NCBI GenBank assembly: GCA_027486345.1
Contig: JAIXPH010000032.1
Coordinates: forward strand, 124,001 to 188,000
Reading direction: 5' to 3'
DNA: 64,000 nt
Source: Paracoccaceae bacterium
GTDB lineage: Bacteria; Pseudomonadota; Alphaproteobacteria; Rhodobacterales; Rhodobacteraceae
The notes under the pieces are model-generated. The model worked only from the letters and a program-made list of their open reading frames with translations. It made no database searches and was not told where the DNA came from. The translations under genes and the position numbers were made by a program. This document shows positions 1 through 10,466 of this stretch, one piece after another; position 1 is the first letter of the stretch, and every line of letters begins with the position of its first letter.

Positions 1-1
1 C

Positions 2-1051
2 CGCAACACCATTCCGATCCTCGCCAACGTGCTGATCGAGGCGGAGGGCGCGCAGGTCAGCTTCCGCGCCACCGATCTGGACATCGAGGTGGTGGACCGC
101 GCCCCCGCGATGGTGGAACGCCCCGGTGCCACCACGGTGTCGGCGGTGATGCTGCATGAGATCGTCCGCAAGCTGCCCGATGGCGCGCTGGTGAACCTGA
201 CCGAGGATGGATCGAATGGCCGTCTGACCATCACGGCGGGACGCTCTACCTTCAGCCTTGCCACCTTGCCGCGCGAAGATTTCCCGGTGATGGCGACGTC
301 GGAATACACCACCAATTTCAGCGCCAAGGCCCCCGACCTGCGCCGCCTGTTCGACAAGGCGAAATTCGCCATCTCGACCGAAGAGACCCGCTATTATCTG
401 AACGGCGTTTACATGCATGTGGCCACGGGCGAGTCCGGCCCCGTGCTGCGCTGCGTGGCGACCGATGGCCACCGACTGGCGCGGATCGACATGCCGCTGC
501 CCGATGGCGCGCAGGGAATGGCGGGCGTGATCGTGCCGCGCAAGACGGTGGGCGAATTGCGCAAACTCTTGGACGATGATGACGCGACCATCGCGGTGTC
601 GGTGTCCGAAACCAAGGTGCGTTTCGCCACACCCGCGATCACGCTGACCTCCAAGGTCATCGACGGCACCTTCCCCGATTACACCCGCGTCATTCCCACC
701 GGCAACACCCGCCGGCTGGAAGTGGATGCCTCGGAATTCGCCAAGGCGGTGGACCGTGTGGCCACCGTGTCATCGGAACGCTCCCGCGCGGTGAAACTGT
801 CCTTGGATGAGGATCGTCTGGTCCTGTCGGTCAACGCCCCTGACAGTGGTGCCGCCGAGGAAGAACTGGCCGTGGCGTACGGCGATGAGCGGCTGGAGAT
901 CGGCTTCAACGCCAAATACCTGCTGGAAATCGCGAGCCAGGTGGACCGCGAGAACGCCGTGTTCCTGTTCAACTCCTCCGGCGATCCCACGCTGATGCGC
1001 GAAGGCAATGACATGAGCGCGGTCTATGTCGTGATGCCGATGCGCGTCTGA
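2..1051 (+). CDS. dnaN: DNA polymerase III beta subunit (sliding clamp), 5' truncated by window edge
   Basis: Ring-shaped processivity clamp that tethers DNA polymerase III to DNA. The reading frame is open from base 2 (RNTIPILANVLIEAEG), so roughly the first 20-25 residues lie outside the window; a GTG at 29 is internal, not the start. About 349 residues are visible, close to the usual 370. The C-terminus reads MSAVYVVMPMRV, matching the family's conserved YVVMPMR ending that forms part of the peptide-binding cleft. It is followed after a hairpin by recF, the common dnaN-recF-gyrB order of alphaproteobacterial origin regions. Confidence 0.97.
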   Translation, partial: RNTIPILANVLIEAEGAQVSFRATDLDIEVVDRAPAMVERPGATTVSAVMLHEIVRKLPDGALVNLTEDGSNGRLTITAGRSTFSLATLPREDFPVMATSEYTTNFSAKAPDLRRLFDKAKFAISTEETRYYLNGVYMHVATGESGPVLRCVATDGHRLARIDMPLPDGAQGMAGVIVPRKTVGELRKLLDDDDATIAVSVSETKVRFATPAITLTSKVIDGTFPDYTRVIPTGNTRRLEVDASEFAKAVDRVATVSSERSRAVKLSLDEDRLVLSVNAPDSGAAEEELAVAYGDERLEIGFNAKYLLEIASQVDRENAVFLFNSSGDPTLMREGNDMSAVYVVMPMRV

Positions 1052-1061
1052 CTGGGTGGAC

Positions 1062-1115
1062 GCAGGGGGTTTCACACCCCCTGCACCCCCGTGGGATATT
1101 TGAAGACAGAAAATG
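1062..1115 (-). repeat. Hairpin-plus-leader repeat cassette, copy A (dnaN-recF gap)
   Basis: A perfect 9-bp stem (GCAGGGGGT 1062-1070, ACCCCCTGC 1076-1084, 5-nt loop TTCAC) follows the dnaN stop. It is followed by GGGATATTTGAAGACAG and then AAAATG, whose ATG (1113) starts recF. On the minus strand this reads CATTTTCTGTCTTCAAATAT, the same order as copies at 26988 and 58390. The hairpin may trim or stabilise the dnaN 3' end while the conserved leader supplies the ribosome-binding region (GAAGA, 6 bases before ATG) of recF. Confidence 0.75.
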
Positions 1116-2231
1116 GAGGATAGGGTGGGCGGTCTGGGAATAACCACGCTCACCCTGTCCCATTTCCGCAGCCATCGTGCCCTGCGATTGGGTTTTGATG
1201 GGCGGCCTGTGGCGATTCATGGGCCGAACGGGGCGGGGAAGACCAATATCCTTGAGGCGGTATCGCTCTTGTCACCCGGTCGCGGCCTCAGGCGGGCGGG
1301 GGCTGAGGAATTGGCGCGGCGGCCCGAGGCCTTGGGCTGGAAACTCCGGGCCGAGGTGCGGGGTCTGGACGCCCCGCATGAGATTGAGACCGGGGCCGAA
1401 GGGGCCGCCACGCGGATGGTGCGGATTGACGGCAAGCCCGCGCCGCAGGTGGCCTTGGCGCGTATCCTGCGGGTGCTGTGGCTGGTGCCCGCGATGGACC
1501 GGCTTTGGATCGAAGCAGCCGAGGGGCGGCGGCGCTTTCTGGACCGTCTGACGCTGAGCTTTGCCCCTGACCACGCCGAGGCGGTCTTGGCCTATGAAAA
1601 GGCGATGCGCGACCGCAACCGCCTGCTGAAGGATCAGATCAGCGATCCGCATTGGTACACCGCGCTGGAATCGCAGATGGCGGAAAGCGGGGCGATCATC
1701 ACCGCCAACCGGCAAGCAGCCCTGTCGCGGCTGGCCGAGGCACAAGAGGGGGCCGAGACCGCCTTTCCCCGCGCCGACCTGTCGCTGACCGGGCCAGAGG
1801 GTGAGGCGATGCCCGAATTGCCCGATGACCTTGCCACCGCGCTGTCCCAAGGGCGGCGGCGCGACATGGCGGCGGGGCGCACGCTGACCGGGCCGCATCG
1901 CGCCGATCTGGCGGCGGTCTTTGCGGCGAAGGGCGTGGCGGCGGACCAATGCTCGACCGGCGAACAGAAGGCGCTGCTGATCAGCCTGATCCTTGCCAAT
2001 GCCCGCGCCTTGGCCGCCGATCTGGGGGCCGCGCCGATCCTCTTGCTGGATGAGGTGGCCGCGCATCTGGACCAGGCCCGGCGCGCCGCGCTCTATGACG
2101 AGATCTGCGCCTTGGGCGCGCAGGCCCTGATGACGGGAACCGAGCCGGGGCTGTTTGACAGTCTGGGCCAACGGGCGCAGAACATCCGTGTCGCCGAAGT
2201 GGGCGGTGTTTCTACGGTGGTGATGGAATGA
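1113..2231 (+). CDS. recF: DNA replication and repair protein RecF
   Basis: SMC-like ATPase of the RecFOR pathway that loads RecA at single-strand gaps. At 372 residues it has the family length. The Walker A loop GPNGAGKTN is at residues 37-45, a signature STGEQKALL near residue 283, and a Walker B ILLLDEVAAHLD near residue 306. The ATG at 1113 is favoured because the same leader (GGATATTTGARGACAG then AAAATG) also precedes queG at 58392. An in-frame GTG at 1125 with GGAGGA upstream is the alternative. It overlaps the next gene by 4 bases (ATGA), so the two are translationally coupled. Confidence 0.95.
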   Translation: MEDRVGGLGITTLTLSHFRSHRALRLGFDGRPVAIHGPNGAGKTNILEAVSLLSPGRGLRRAGAEELARRPEALGWKLRAEVRGLDAPHEIETGAEGAATRMVRIDGKPAPQVALARILRVLWLVPAMDRLWIEAAEGRRRFLDRLTLSFAPDHAEAVLAYEKAMRDRNRLLKDQISDPHWYTALESQMAESGAIITANRQAALSRLAEAQEGAETAFPRADLSLTGPEGEAMPELPDDLATALSQGRRRDMAAGRTLTGPHRADLAAVFAAKGVAADQCSTGEQKALLISLILANARALAADLGAAPILLLDEVAAHLDQARRAALYDEICALGAQALMTGTEPGLFDSLGQRAQNIRVAEVGGVSTVVME

Positions 2232-2662
2232 CGCCGCAGCGTGTGACCCTGATTACCCTTGGTGTGGCCGATCTGGCGGAATCGCGGGCGTTTTACGCGC
2301 GACTGGGCTGGGTGGAGCATCGCGAAAGCCAACCCAGCATCGCGTTTTTCCAGCTCAACGGGTTGGCCTTGGGCCTGTTCGGGCGTGACCATCTGGCAGA
2401 GGATCAGGGCCGCGCGGGTGCCGCCTTGGGCACCGGGGCGATGACCTTGGCGCAGAACTTCGCGACAGAGATCGAGGTGGACGCCGCCTTTGCCGCCGCG
2501 CTCGCCGCCGGAGCAACCGCGCTGAAAGTGCCGGAAAAGGTGTTTTGGGGCGGCTATTCCGGCTATTGGGCCGATCCCGACGGGCATGTCTGGGAGATGG
2601 CGATGAACCCGTTCTGGCCGCTGAACGCGGACGGATCACTGACACTGCCGGGGGCGGAATGA
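2228..2662 (+). CDS. VOC (glyoxalase/bleomycin-resistance) superfamily protein
   Basis: A 144-residue single-domain protein with the VOC beta-alpha-beta pattern: it opens VTLITLGVADLAESRAFYARLGW and ends GYSGYWADPDGHVWEMAMNP, where the glutamate of HVWEMA corresponds to a usual metal ligand of the fold. Reaction and substrate cannot be assigned. It is coupled by ATGA overlaps to recF upstream and to the LysE gene downstream, so it probably rides on the recF transcript. Confidence 0.85.
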   Translation: MTPQRVTLITLGVADLAESRAFYARLGWVEHRESQPSIAFFQLNGLALGLFGRDHLAEDQGRAGAALGTGAMTLAQNFATEIEVDAAFAAALAAGATALKVPEKVFWGGYSGYWADPDGHVWEMAMNPFWPLNADGSLTLPGAE

Positions 2663-3279
2663 CCGTTTCGATCTATGAACTGCTGCTTTATGCGGGCGGC
2701 ATGGCCGCGCTGTGGGCCGTGCCCGGTCCGGTCTGGGTGGCGCTGACCGCGCGGGCGCTGTCGGGGGGATTTTCCGCCGCCTGGCCGTTGGCCGTGGGCG
2801 TGGCTTTGGGGGATCTGTTCTGGCCGCTTGCCGCGATCCTTGGGCTGACATGGATCGAAAGCGTTTACGGCGATTTCCTGCTGGTCCTGCGCTATGTCGC
2901 GGCGCTGGTCTTTCTGTTTATGGGCGTGATGCTGATCCGCAAGCCCGTGGCCACGCTGAATGCCGACAGCCGCCTGACCAAGCCGGGGCTTTGGGCCGGG
3001 TTTTCCGTGGGCGTGGCGGCGGTGGTGGGCAACCCCAAGGCGATCCTGTTCTACATGGGCGCGCTGCCCGGATTCTTTGATCTGGCCCATGTCAACGCCG
3101 CCGATACCGCCGCGATCATCCTGATTTCCGCCATCGTGCCGATGGCCGGAAACCTCGCCCTCGCGCTGATGTTGGACCGGGCGCGGCGGCTCTTGTCCAG
3201 CCCTGCGGCGCTGCGGCGGATGAACGTCGGATCGGGGGTCTTGCTGATCCTTGTCGGGCTGGTGATTCCCTTCGTCTGA
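2659..3279 (+). CDS. LysE-family amino-acid exporter
   Basis: Inner-membrane protein of 206 residues with about six hydrophobic segments. Family hallmarks are the early PGPVWVALTARALSGG loop and NPKAILFYMGALPGFFD near residue 135. LysE/RhtB proteins export amino acids or related small metabolites in exchange for protons; the substrate here is unknown. The start is the ATG at 2659 in the ATGA overlap with the VOC gene; a longer reading to 2545 would lie inside that gene. Confidence 0.88.
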   Translation: MTVSIYELLLYAGGMAALWAVPGPVWVALTARALSGGFSAAWPLAVGVALGDLFWPLAAILGLTWIESVYGDFLLVLRYVAALVFLFMGVMLIRKPVATLNADSRLTKPGLWAGFSVGVAAVVGNPKAILFYMGALPGFFDLAHVNAADTAAIILISAIVPMAGNLALALMLDRARRLLSSPAALRRMNVGSGVLLILVGLVIPFV

Positions 3280-3301
3280 CGCAATATCTTGTGGTCAGGC
3301 C

Positions 3302-3330
3302 GTGACATTCCCCGCGAGGGAAAGTATAAA
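3302..3330 (+). promoter_or_regulatory. Candidate sigma-70-type promoter of gyrB
   Basis: GTGACA (3302-3307), a 17-bp spacer and TATAAA (3325-3330) lie in the 80-bp gap before gyrB, predicting a start near 3337. The match to TTGACA/TATAAT is good for a GC-rich genome, but it is a sequence match only. Confidence 0.5.
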
Positions 3331-3344
3331 TCGCGGGCAATTGA

Positions 3345-5810
<2,466 letters not shown>

Positions 5811-5816
5811 TCCCAA

Positions 5817-5842
5817 GGCCCGCCCCGACCGGCGGGCCTTTT
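5817..5842 (+). terminator. Intrinsic terminator of gyrB
   Basis: An 8-bp GC stem (GGCCCGCC 5817-5824, GGCGGGCC 5831-5838) with a 6-nt loop is followed directly by TTTT and lies 6 bases after the gyrB stop. Confidence 0.85.
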
Positions 5843-5893
5843 CCTTGCCGCGCCATGCGCTAAGGTCCGCAGCGGGAAACGGGAGGGGCTATC

Positions 5894-7033
5894 ATGATCG
5901 ACATGCCGCAGGACGGGCTTTTCGTCGGGCGTATCTGGCGGGCGGGCATCGGCCCCTGTCTGGTGACGCTGCGGGGCGGGGTGGTGATGGACATCACCAG
6001 CAAAGCCGCCCCCACCATGCGCGACCTGCTGGAGATGGACGATCCCGCCGCTTTCGTCACCACCCAGACCGGCACCCCGGTCATGCCGCTCACTGACCTG
6101 ATGGCGGCAAGCCTTGAGGCTCCGGGCGATAAGACCCGCCTTCTGGCCCCCTGCGACCTGCAAGCGGTCAAGGCCTGCGGCGTGACCTTCGCCCGGTCCA
6201 TGATCGAGCGTGTGATCGAAGAACGCGCGGGCGGCGATGCCACACGCGCCGATGCCATCCGCGCACGCGTGCAATCGGTGATCGGCGACAGCCTGCGCAA
6301 TCTTGTCCCCGGATCAGAGCAGGCGGCAGAGGTGAAGCGCCTGTTGCAGGCCGAAAACCTGTGGTCGGCCTACCTTGAGGTCGGCATCGGCCCGGATGCC
6401 GAGGTGTTCACCAAATGCCCGCCGATGGCCGCCGTGGGCTGGGGCGCGACGGTGGGCCTGCATCCAATCAGCACATGGAACAATCCTGAACCCGAAATCG
6501 TCCTCGCCGTGGCCAGCACGGGGCGCATCGTGGGCGTCAGTCTGGGCAATGACGTCAACCTGCGCGATGTCGAAGGCCGGTCCGCCCTGCTGTTGGGCAA
6601 GGCCAAGGACAACAACGCCAGCGCCGCCATCGGCCCCTTCATCCGCCTGTTTGATGCAGGGTTCGGGTTGGATCACGTCCGGCAGTTGGAACTGACCATG
6701 ACCGTGACGGGAACGGATGGCTTTACCTTGACAGGCCGGTCATCCATGGCCGAGATCAGCCGCGATCCGGCGGACCTTGCCGCCCAGACCTGCGGGCGGC
6801 ATCACCAGTATCCCGATGGCTTCATGCTGTATTGCGGCACCATGTTCGCCCCGGTGCAGGATCGCGATGCGCCGGGTCAGGGCTTTACCCATCACATCGG
6901 CGATGTGGTCCGCATCGGCACCCCGGCGCTTGGCACGCTGGAAAACACCGTGCGCCTGTCCACCGAGGCGCCGCCATGGACCTTTGGCACCGCCGCCCTG
7001 ATGCGCAACCTGTCCGGGCGCGGGCTGCTTTAA
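5894..7033 (+). CDS. Fumarylacetoacetate hydrolase (FAH) family protein
   Basis: 379 residues with the C-terminal FAH fold. Visible motifs are NPEPEIVLAV (two metal-binding acidic residues), SLGNDVNLRDVEG, and KAKDNNASAAIGPF in the position of the FAH lid/active-site strand. This NPEPE/GND..RD..EG pattern resembles the sugar-acid branch (AraD1/GguC-like) more than true fumarylacetoacetase, so hydrolysis, decarboxylation or dehydration of a 2-oxo acid is plausible. The start is supported by GGGAGGGG 5 bases upstream. It stands alone between gyrB and a convergent gene. Confidence 0.8.
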   Translation: MIDMPQDGLFVGRIWRAGIGPCLVTLRGGVVMDITSKAAPTMRDLLEMDDPAAFVTTQTGTPVMPLTDLMAASLEAPGDKTRLLAPCDLQAVKACGVTFARSMIERVIEERAGGDATRADAIRARVQSVIGDSLRNLVPGSEQAAEVKRLLQAENLWSAYLEVGIGPDAEVFTKCPPMAAVGWGATVGLHPISTWNNPEPEIVLAVASTGRIVGVSLGNDVNLRDVEGRSALLLGKAKDNNASAAIGPFIRLFDAGFGLDHVRQLELTMTVTGTDGFTLTGRSSMAEISRDPADLAAQTCGRHHQYPDGFMLYCGTMFAPVQDRDAPGQGFTHHIGDVVRIGTPALGTLENTVRLSTEAPPWTFGTAALMRNLSGRGLL

Positions 7034-7650
7034 CCACCCAAGGCAATCATGCCGTTGACCCAAGCCTCGCCCGTGCGGCTGTCCTTGCCCTTGGTCTGGA
7101 TGCCCACGGCGAGGTCGGGGAAATAGACCCAGCGGCCCATCCAATCGACGCTGCTGGAATGGAAACTTCCGTTCACGCCGATGGCCCGATATCGGCAACC
7201 CGACAAGGTGACGGTCTTCTCCGGGTCAAAACTGTAGGCCACGGTGAAGGCCCAGGTCTTTTTAACACCACCGAAATTGCCGCTCGCAACACCTGTGGTC
7301 GCAAAGTTGCCGCCCGCAACCGGCGGCGGCGGGTCTTGGTCATAGACGGTTTCCATCTCCCAGCTTGCGGCGGGAAAGGGCGTCTGGTTACCCGACGCGG
7401 GATCGACGGACAGATTTTGCTGTTCGAAGCGGGGATAGACGCCATGCTCGGTCAACTGCCACCGCAGCGGTTCGCCATATCTGTCGCGATATTCGGCCTG
7501 CACCCCGTCGTCCGAACGCATCACGCGCCATTCGTCGCCGGCCTGAAGCCCGACGGTCACTTCGGCGTCGATGAAATCCTCCTGCGTCAGACATTCGGCC
7601 ATGGCGGGACCGGTCAGGCACAGGACGACAGCCAGAAATCGCAAAAACAT
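7030..7650 (-). CDS. Secreted hypothetical protein
   Basis: Not recognised. From the ATG at 7650 the 206-residue product begins MFLRFLAVVLCLTGPAMAEC, a clear signal peptide with cleavage after AMA, so it is probably periplasmic. The mature part is Trp/Gly rich, contains two cysteines (one just after cleavage, one near SGCRYRAIGV) and no membrane segment. An upstream ATG at 7686 would overlap the tRNA CCA end and put 12 polar residues before the signal peptide, so 7650 is chosen. It overlaps the FAH gene tail-to-tail by 4 bases. Confidence 0.7.
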   Translation of the reverse strand: MFLRFLAVVLCLTGPAMAECLTQEDFIDAEVTVGLQAGDEWRVMRSDDGVQAEYRDRYGEPLRWQLTEHGVYPRFEQQNLSVDPASGNQTPFPAASWEMETVYDQDPPPPVAGGNFATTGVASGNFGGVKKTWAFTVAYSFDPEKTVTLSGCRYRAIGVNGSFHSSSVDWMGRWVYFPDLAVGIQTKGKDSRTGEAWVNGMIALGG

Positions 7651-7685
7651 GAAAGCACCAAACGAATCATTTTCAGTCATAAACA

Positions 7686-7761
7686 TGGCGACCCCGGCAG
7701 GACTTGAACCTGCAACCTTCCCCTTAGGAGGGGGACGCTCTATCCGTTGAGCTACGGGGCC
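7686..7761 (-). tRNA. tRNA-Arg(CCT)
   Basis: On the minus strand the 76-nt sequence folds as a standard cloverleaf: acceptor GGCCCCG paired with CGGGGTC, discriminator G, encoded CCA, T-arm with GGTTCAAGTCC, and an anticodon loop with CCT reading AGG codons. A TTGAAA (7794-7799) with CATGAA 17 bases on could be its promoter, downstream of the terminator at 7822-7867. Confidence 0.95.
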
Positions 7762-7821
7762 ACACTGTCTTTCATGGCGCGAAAATCGTGGCGTTTCAAC
7801 GTCTGCTGATTGTCAGGCTGG

Positions 7822-7867
7822 TAAAAAAGAAAAAAGGGGGAGTGAATTTTTGGCCCACCACTCCCCC
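7822..7867 (-). terminator. Intrinsic terminator on the minus strand
   Basis: A perfect 9-bp stem (GGGGGAGTG 7836-7844, CACTCCCCC 7859-7867) with a 14-nt loop is followed on the minus strand by TTTTTTCTTTTTT. No protein gene lies upstream on that strand, so it most likely ends a short noncoding transcript starting near 7934. Confidence 0.85.
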
Positions 7868-7934
7868 TCGGGTCCGTCGCGTCTGGGTTGAGAGCTTGCA
7901 GGACGCGCAGGATATCGCCAGCACTACGGCTGTT
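7822..7934 (-). ncRNA. Candidate ~110-nt small RNA under GntR-type control
   Basis: A minus-strand promoter (TTGTCC 7969-7964, 17-bp spacer, TATGTT 7946-7941) predicts a start near 7934. The strong terminator ends transcription near 7822, giving about 110 nt. The -10 and start fall in a GntR-type operator (7931-7944), predicting repression by the neighbouring LacI-family regulator. A minus-strand reading frame (8006-7752) starts upstream of this promoter and runs through the terminator into the tRNA, so it is not a credible protein. Targets are unknown. Confidence 0.5.
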
Positions 7935-7944
7935 AGCGATAACA
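7931..7944. promoter_or_regulatory. GntR-type operator 1 (TGTTA-GCGA-TAACA)
   Basis: A perfect inverted repeat TGTTA/TAACA around GCGA. It closely matches the E. coli GntR (gluconate repressor) operator, whose core is TGTTA-N4-TAACA. It overlaps the -10 and start point of the minus-strand promoter. Confidence 0.7.
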
Positions 7945-7961
7945 TAGGTGATTCCTGCCCC

Positions 7962-7991
7962 TTGGACAAGGGCCTCTATTGGCGCTAACAG
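7962..7991 (+). promoter_or_regulatory. Candidate promoter and operator 2 of the LacI-family gene
   Basis: Plus-strand TTGGAC (7962-7967) sits back-to-back with the minus-strand -35 inside the palindrome CCCTTG-GA-CAAGGG (7959-7972). TAACAG, 18 bases on, is a weak -10 and overlaps a second operator-like site TATTG-GCGC-TAACA (7977-7990), identical to operator 1 at 11 of 14 positions and centred 46 bp away. Confidence 0.5.
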
Positions 7992-8018
7992 TGGCTTTGA
8001 CGACATTCGTGCAGGATC

Positions 8019-9059
8019 ATGTCCTTGACCAAGCCCCCCGTGATCGACCCTCGCCGCACCCTGACCCTGCGTGACGTGTCCGAGGCGTCGGGTGTCAGCG
8101 AAATGACGGTCAGCCGGGTGCTGCGAAACCGGGGCGATGTCTCGGAAACCACCCGCGAACGGGTGCTCGAGGCTGCGCGTGCTTTGGGCTATGTGCCCAA
8201 CAAGATCGCGGGTGCCTTGGCGTCACAGCGGGTCAATCTGGTGGGGGTGGTGATCCCGTCTCTGTCAAACATGGTCTTCCCCGAGGTGATGACGGGCATT
8301 TCCGAAACGCTGGAAGACACCGGCCTGCAACCGGTGGTGGGCGTCACGCATTATTCGCCCGAACGCGAAGAGTCGGTGATCTATGAGATGCTGTCGTGGC
8401 GGCCCTCCGGGATGATCGTCGCCGGGTTGGAACATACCGAAGCCGCACGCGCGATGCTGGCGCAGGCCGGGATTCCGATCGTCGAGGTGATGGACATCGA
8501 CGGCACCGCTGTGGACAGCGCCGTGGGGATTTCCCATGACCGCGCCGGGCGTCAGATGGCCGAGGCGATCCTTGCCGCCGGGTATCGCCGCATTGCCTTC
8601 CTTGGCACGATGATGCCGCATGACCACCGCGCCCGCAAACGCCTGCAAGGGTTTGAAGAGGTGTTGTCGCGGCACGGTCTGACGCTGGCCGATCGGGAAT
8701 TCTACTCCGGCGGTTCCGCCCTGCTGAAAGGGCGCGAGATGACGGCGGCCGTGCTGGACCGAAGCCCGGATGTGGATTTCCTGTACTACTCCAATGACAT
8801 GATCGGCGCGGGCGGTTTGCTGCACTGTCTGGACCGGGGCATCGACGTGCCGGGCAAGGTGGGCTTGGCGGGCTTCAACGGCGTCGAGCTTTTGGACGGT
8901 CTGCCGCGCAAACTGGCGACGATGGACGCCTGCCGTCTGGAGATCGGCCGCCGCGCCGCGCAGATCATCGCCGCCAAGCACCCCGATGGCATCATCGGCG
9001 GTGAGGTGATCGAGCTTTTCCCAACCCTGCAACCGGGCGATACGATCCGCCGGGTCTGA
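8019..9059 (+). CDS. LacI-family transcriptional regulator, GntR (gluconate repressor)-like
   Basis: 346 residues: an N-terminal helix-turn-helix (LRDVSEASGVSEMTVSRVLR, residues 17-36), the hinge YVPNKIAGALASQR, then a periplasmic-binding-protein-like sensor domain. Phrases such as GVVIPSLSNMVFPEV, EMLSWRPSGMIV, GIPIVEVMDI and AVGISHDRAGRQM parallel E. coli GntR. Together with GntR-type operators just upstream this suggests a repressor released by gluconate or a related sugar acid, probably autoregulated. No gluconate kinase or Entner-Doudoroff genes are in the window, so the main targets are elsewhere. Confidence 0.9.
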   Translation: MSLTKPPVIDPRRTLTLRDVSEASGVSEMTVSRVLRNRGDVSETTRERVLEAARALGYVPNKIAGALASQRVNLVGVVIPSLSNMVFPEVMTGISETLEDTGLQPVVGVTHYSPEREESVIYEMLSWRPSGMIVAGLEHTEAARAMLAQAGIPIVEVMDIDGTAVDSAVGISHDRAGRQMAEAILAAGYRRIAFLGTMMPHDHRARKRLQGFEEVLSRHGLTLADREFYSGGSALLKGREMTAAVLDRSPDVDFLYYSNDMIGAGGLLHCLDRGIDVPGKVGLAGFNGVELLDGLPRKLATMDACRLEIGRRAAQIIAAKHPDGIIGGEVIELFPTLQPGDTIRRV

Positions 9060-9062
9060 CCC

Positions 9063-10055
9063 TCAGCGCGACCGAATCCACGTTGAATAGTCGGCCCCGT
9101 CCGGCATCACCTGCGCGCGGGCCGTGATCAGCGCCTCTGCGCGCCGCGTGGTCATCGGCATGTCACCGGGCAAGGCGCCCAGACCCTCCAGCATCTCGGG
9201 CAGGCGGCCCGACAACAGCAGGCGGTAATCAAAGGGCACGTCCTCCGTGATCACCTTGGCCAGACGCCATACGGTCGAAGAACAGTTGGCCGTCACGGTG
9301 TTGTAGAATTCCGGCGCGGCGGTCAGGCGGTTGCCGAAATCGAGGTATGACAGGAAAAGCGCCCGCCGCTGTGCGGCATCCAGCGCAACGGGGAACAGGC
9401 TGACCGTCTCCTTCCGTTGGTTGGTCCGCAGCTTGACGATATCGGATTCATCCGCCGCGATCAGCGCGATCTCGAACTGGCGGAAGAACCCGCCGATGGA
9501 AGAAAAGGCCTCGCCCCGCTCTTTCCGGATTTCCACGGAAAAGGCCACGTGCTGGCCATCAGAAAAGCCAAAGCTGACGATCAGATGCGCGATGTCCGGG
9601 CTGTCCCACACAGAGGTGAACATGTCCACCGATTGCAGTTTCGACAGGTCAAGACGGCGGCTTTCCCAGCGTTCAACCGCAGTGCTGTCCGACGTCCAGT
9701 CAAAGGCGCGGACGTTGTGCAGCGTGACGATGTCACCCGTGACCGTGCCCGAAACCGAATGGGCCACATCCGCCGCCCAGTCCCGGTCCTGCCGGGGGGT
9801 CAGCGTGCCATACCACAGCCCGACGGCCGCCATGCAGATCAGCAGCGCCGCCCAACCCATACGACGCGACCGCCACAGCCGCAGCGCGACCGCCGCCGCA
9901 AGCCCCAGCCAGAGCAGCAAAGCCGCCAACGCGAAGGGCAGCCCCTCGACATGGACGCCCAGCGCAATGGTTGCCAAGGCACCAAAGACCAGCGCCGTCA
10001 GGCCGAAGCCCATCCAGCCCAGAACCCGGACAAAATGCAAAGAGGCGGGACGCAT
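9063..10055 (-). CDS. DUF4105-domain membrane protein
   Basis: 330 residues. Three hydrophobic segments occupy roughly residues 10-90, followed by a large domain matching DUF4105 (Lnb N-terminal-like): VTLHNVRAFDW, DIAHLIVSFGFSDGQHVAFSVEIRKE, and a conserved FYNTVTANCSSTVWRLA with a cysteine that could be catalytic. The family is widespread in Proteobacteria but its function is not established. It is the last gene of the pspA-yiaA-DUF4105 run and ends tail-to-tail with the LacI-family gene. Confidence 0.85.
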   Translation of the reverse strand: MRPASLHFVRVLGWMGFGLTALVFGALATIALGVHVEGLPFALAALLLWLGLAAAVALRLWRSRRMGWAALLICMAAVGLWYGTLTPRQDRDWAADVAHSVSGTVTGDIVTLHNVRAFDWTSDSTAVERWESRRLDLSKLQSVDMFTSVWDSPDIAHLIVSFGFSDGQHVAFSVEIRKERGEAFSSIGGFFRQFEIALIAADESDIVKLRTNQRKETVSLFPVALDAAQRRALFLSYLDFGNRLTAAPEFYNTVTANCSSTVWRLAKVITEDVPFDYRLLLSGRLPEMLEGLGALPGDMPMTTRRAEALITARAQVMPDGADYSTWIRSR

Positions 10056-10127
10056 GGCAGTCTGATTCCTTTGGGGAATGGGGGGCCGGTCAGGATGACC
10101 GACCCGCGCGCGGATGTGCCGGACAGG

Positions 10128-10406
10128 TCAGATCGACTTCGCGGCCACCTCGGCCAACAGACGCTCGGTGCGCGCCTCTTCGATCTTGTTGTGCAGGCGG
10201 TCTGACTCTTCCCGGTCGCGCAGCGCCTTGGTGATCGCGATGGTGGAGCTGACCAGCATCAAGGCGGCCATGCTGTAGAACCCCTTGGCGGCAAAGCTGG
10301 CCTCAAGGAAGTAGATGCCGCCGGCCATCATCAGCGCGGCGATGCCAAAGTTGAAATAGGTGAAGATGGTGAAGGCGTTCGAAACTTTGCTTGAAGGGTA
10401 TTCCAT
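10128..10406 (-). CDS. YiaA/YiaB two-helix inner-membrane protein
   Basis: 92 residues from the ATG at 10406, chosen because GGAGAA lies 6 bases upstream; an ATG at 10427 has no such site. Two hydrophobic helices (AFTIFTYFNFGIAALMMAGG and FAAKGFYSMAALMLVSSTIA) match the YiaA/B domain. A charged C-terminal tail (RDREESDRLHNKIEEARTER) looks coiled. Function is unknown; co-location with PspA suggests a membrane-stress role. Confidence 0.85.
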   Translation of the reverse strand: MEYPSSKVSNAFTIFTYFNFGIAALMMAGGIYFLEASFAAKGFYSMAALMLVSSTIAITKALRDREESDRLHNKIEEARTERLLAEVAAKSI

Positions 10407-10466
10407 AGCGCGTTCTCCATGGGACATGCAACCAAGGGTATTTGTTTTCGATCTGTCGGGCGATTT

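Noticed and set aside
7752-8006. 84-codon minus-strand reading frame between the LacI-family gene and the tRNA
   Set aside because: It begins upstream of the minus-strand promoter, runs through the intrinsic terminator and into the tRNA-Arg gene, and shows no recognisable protein family.
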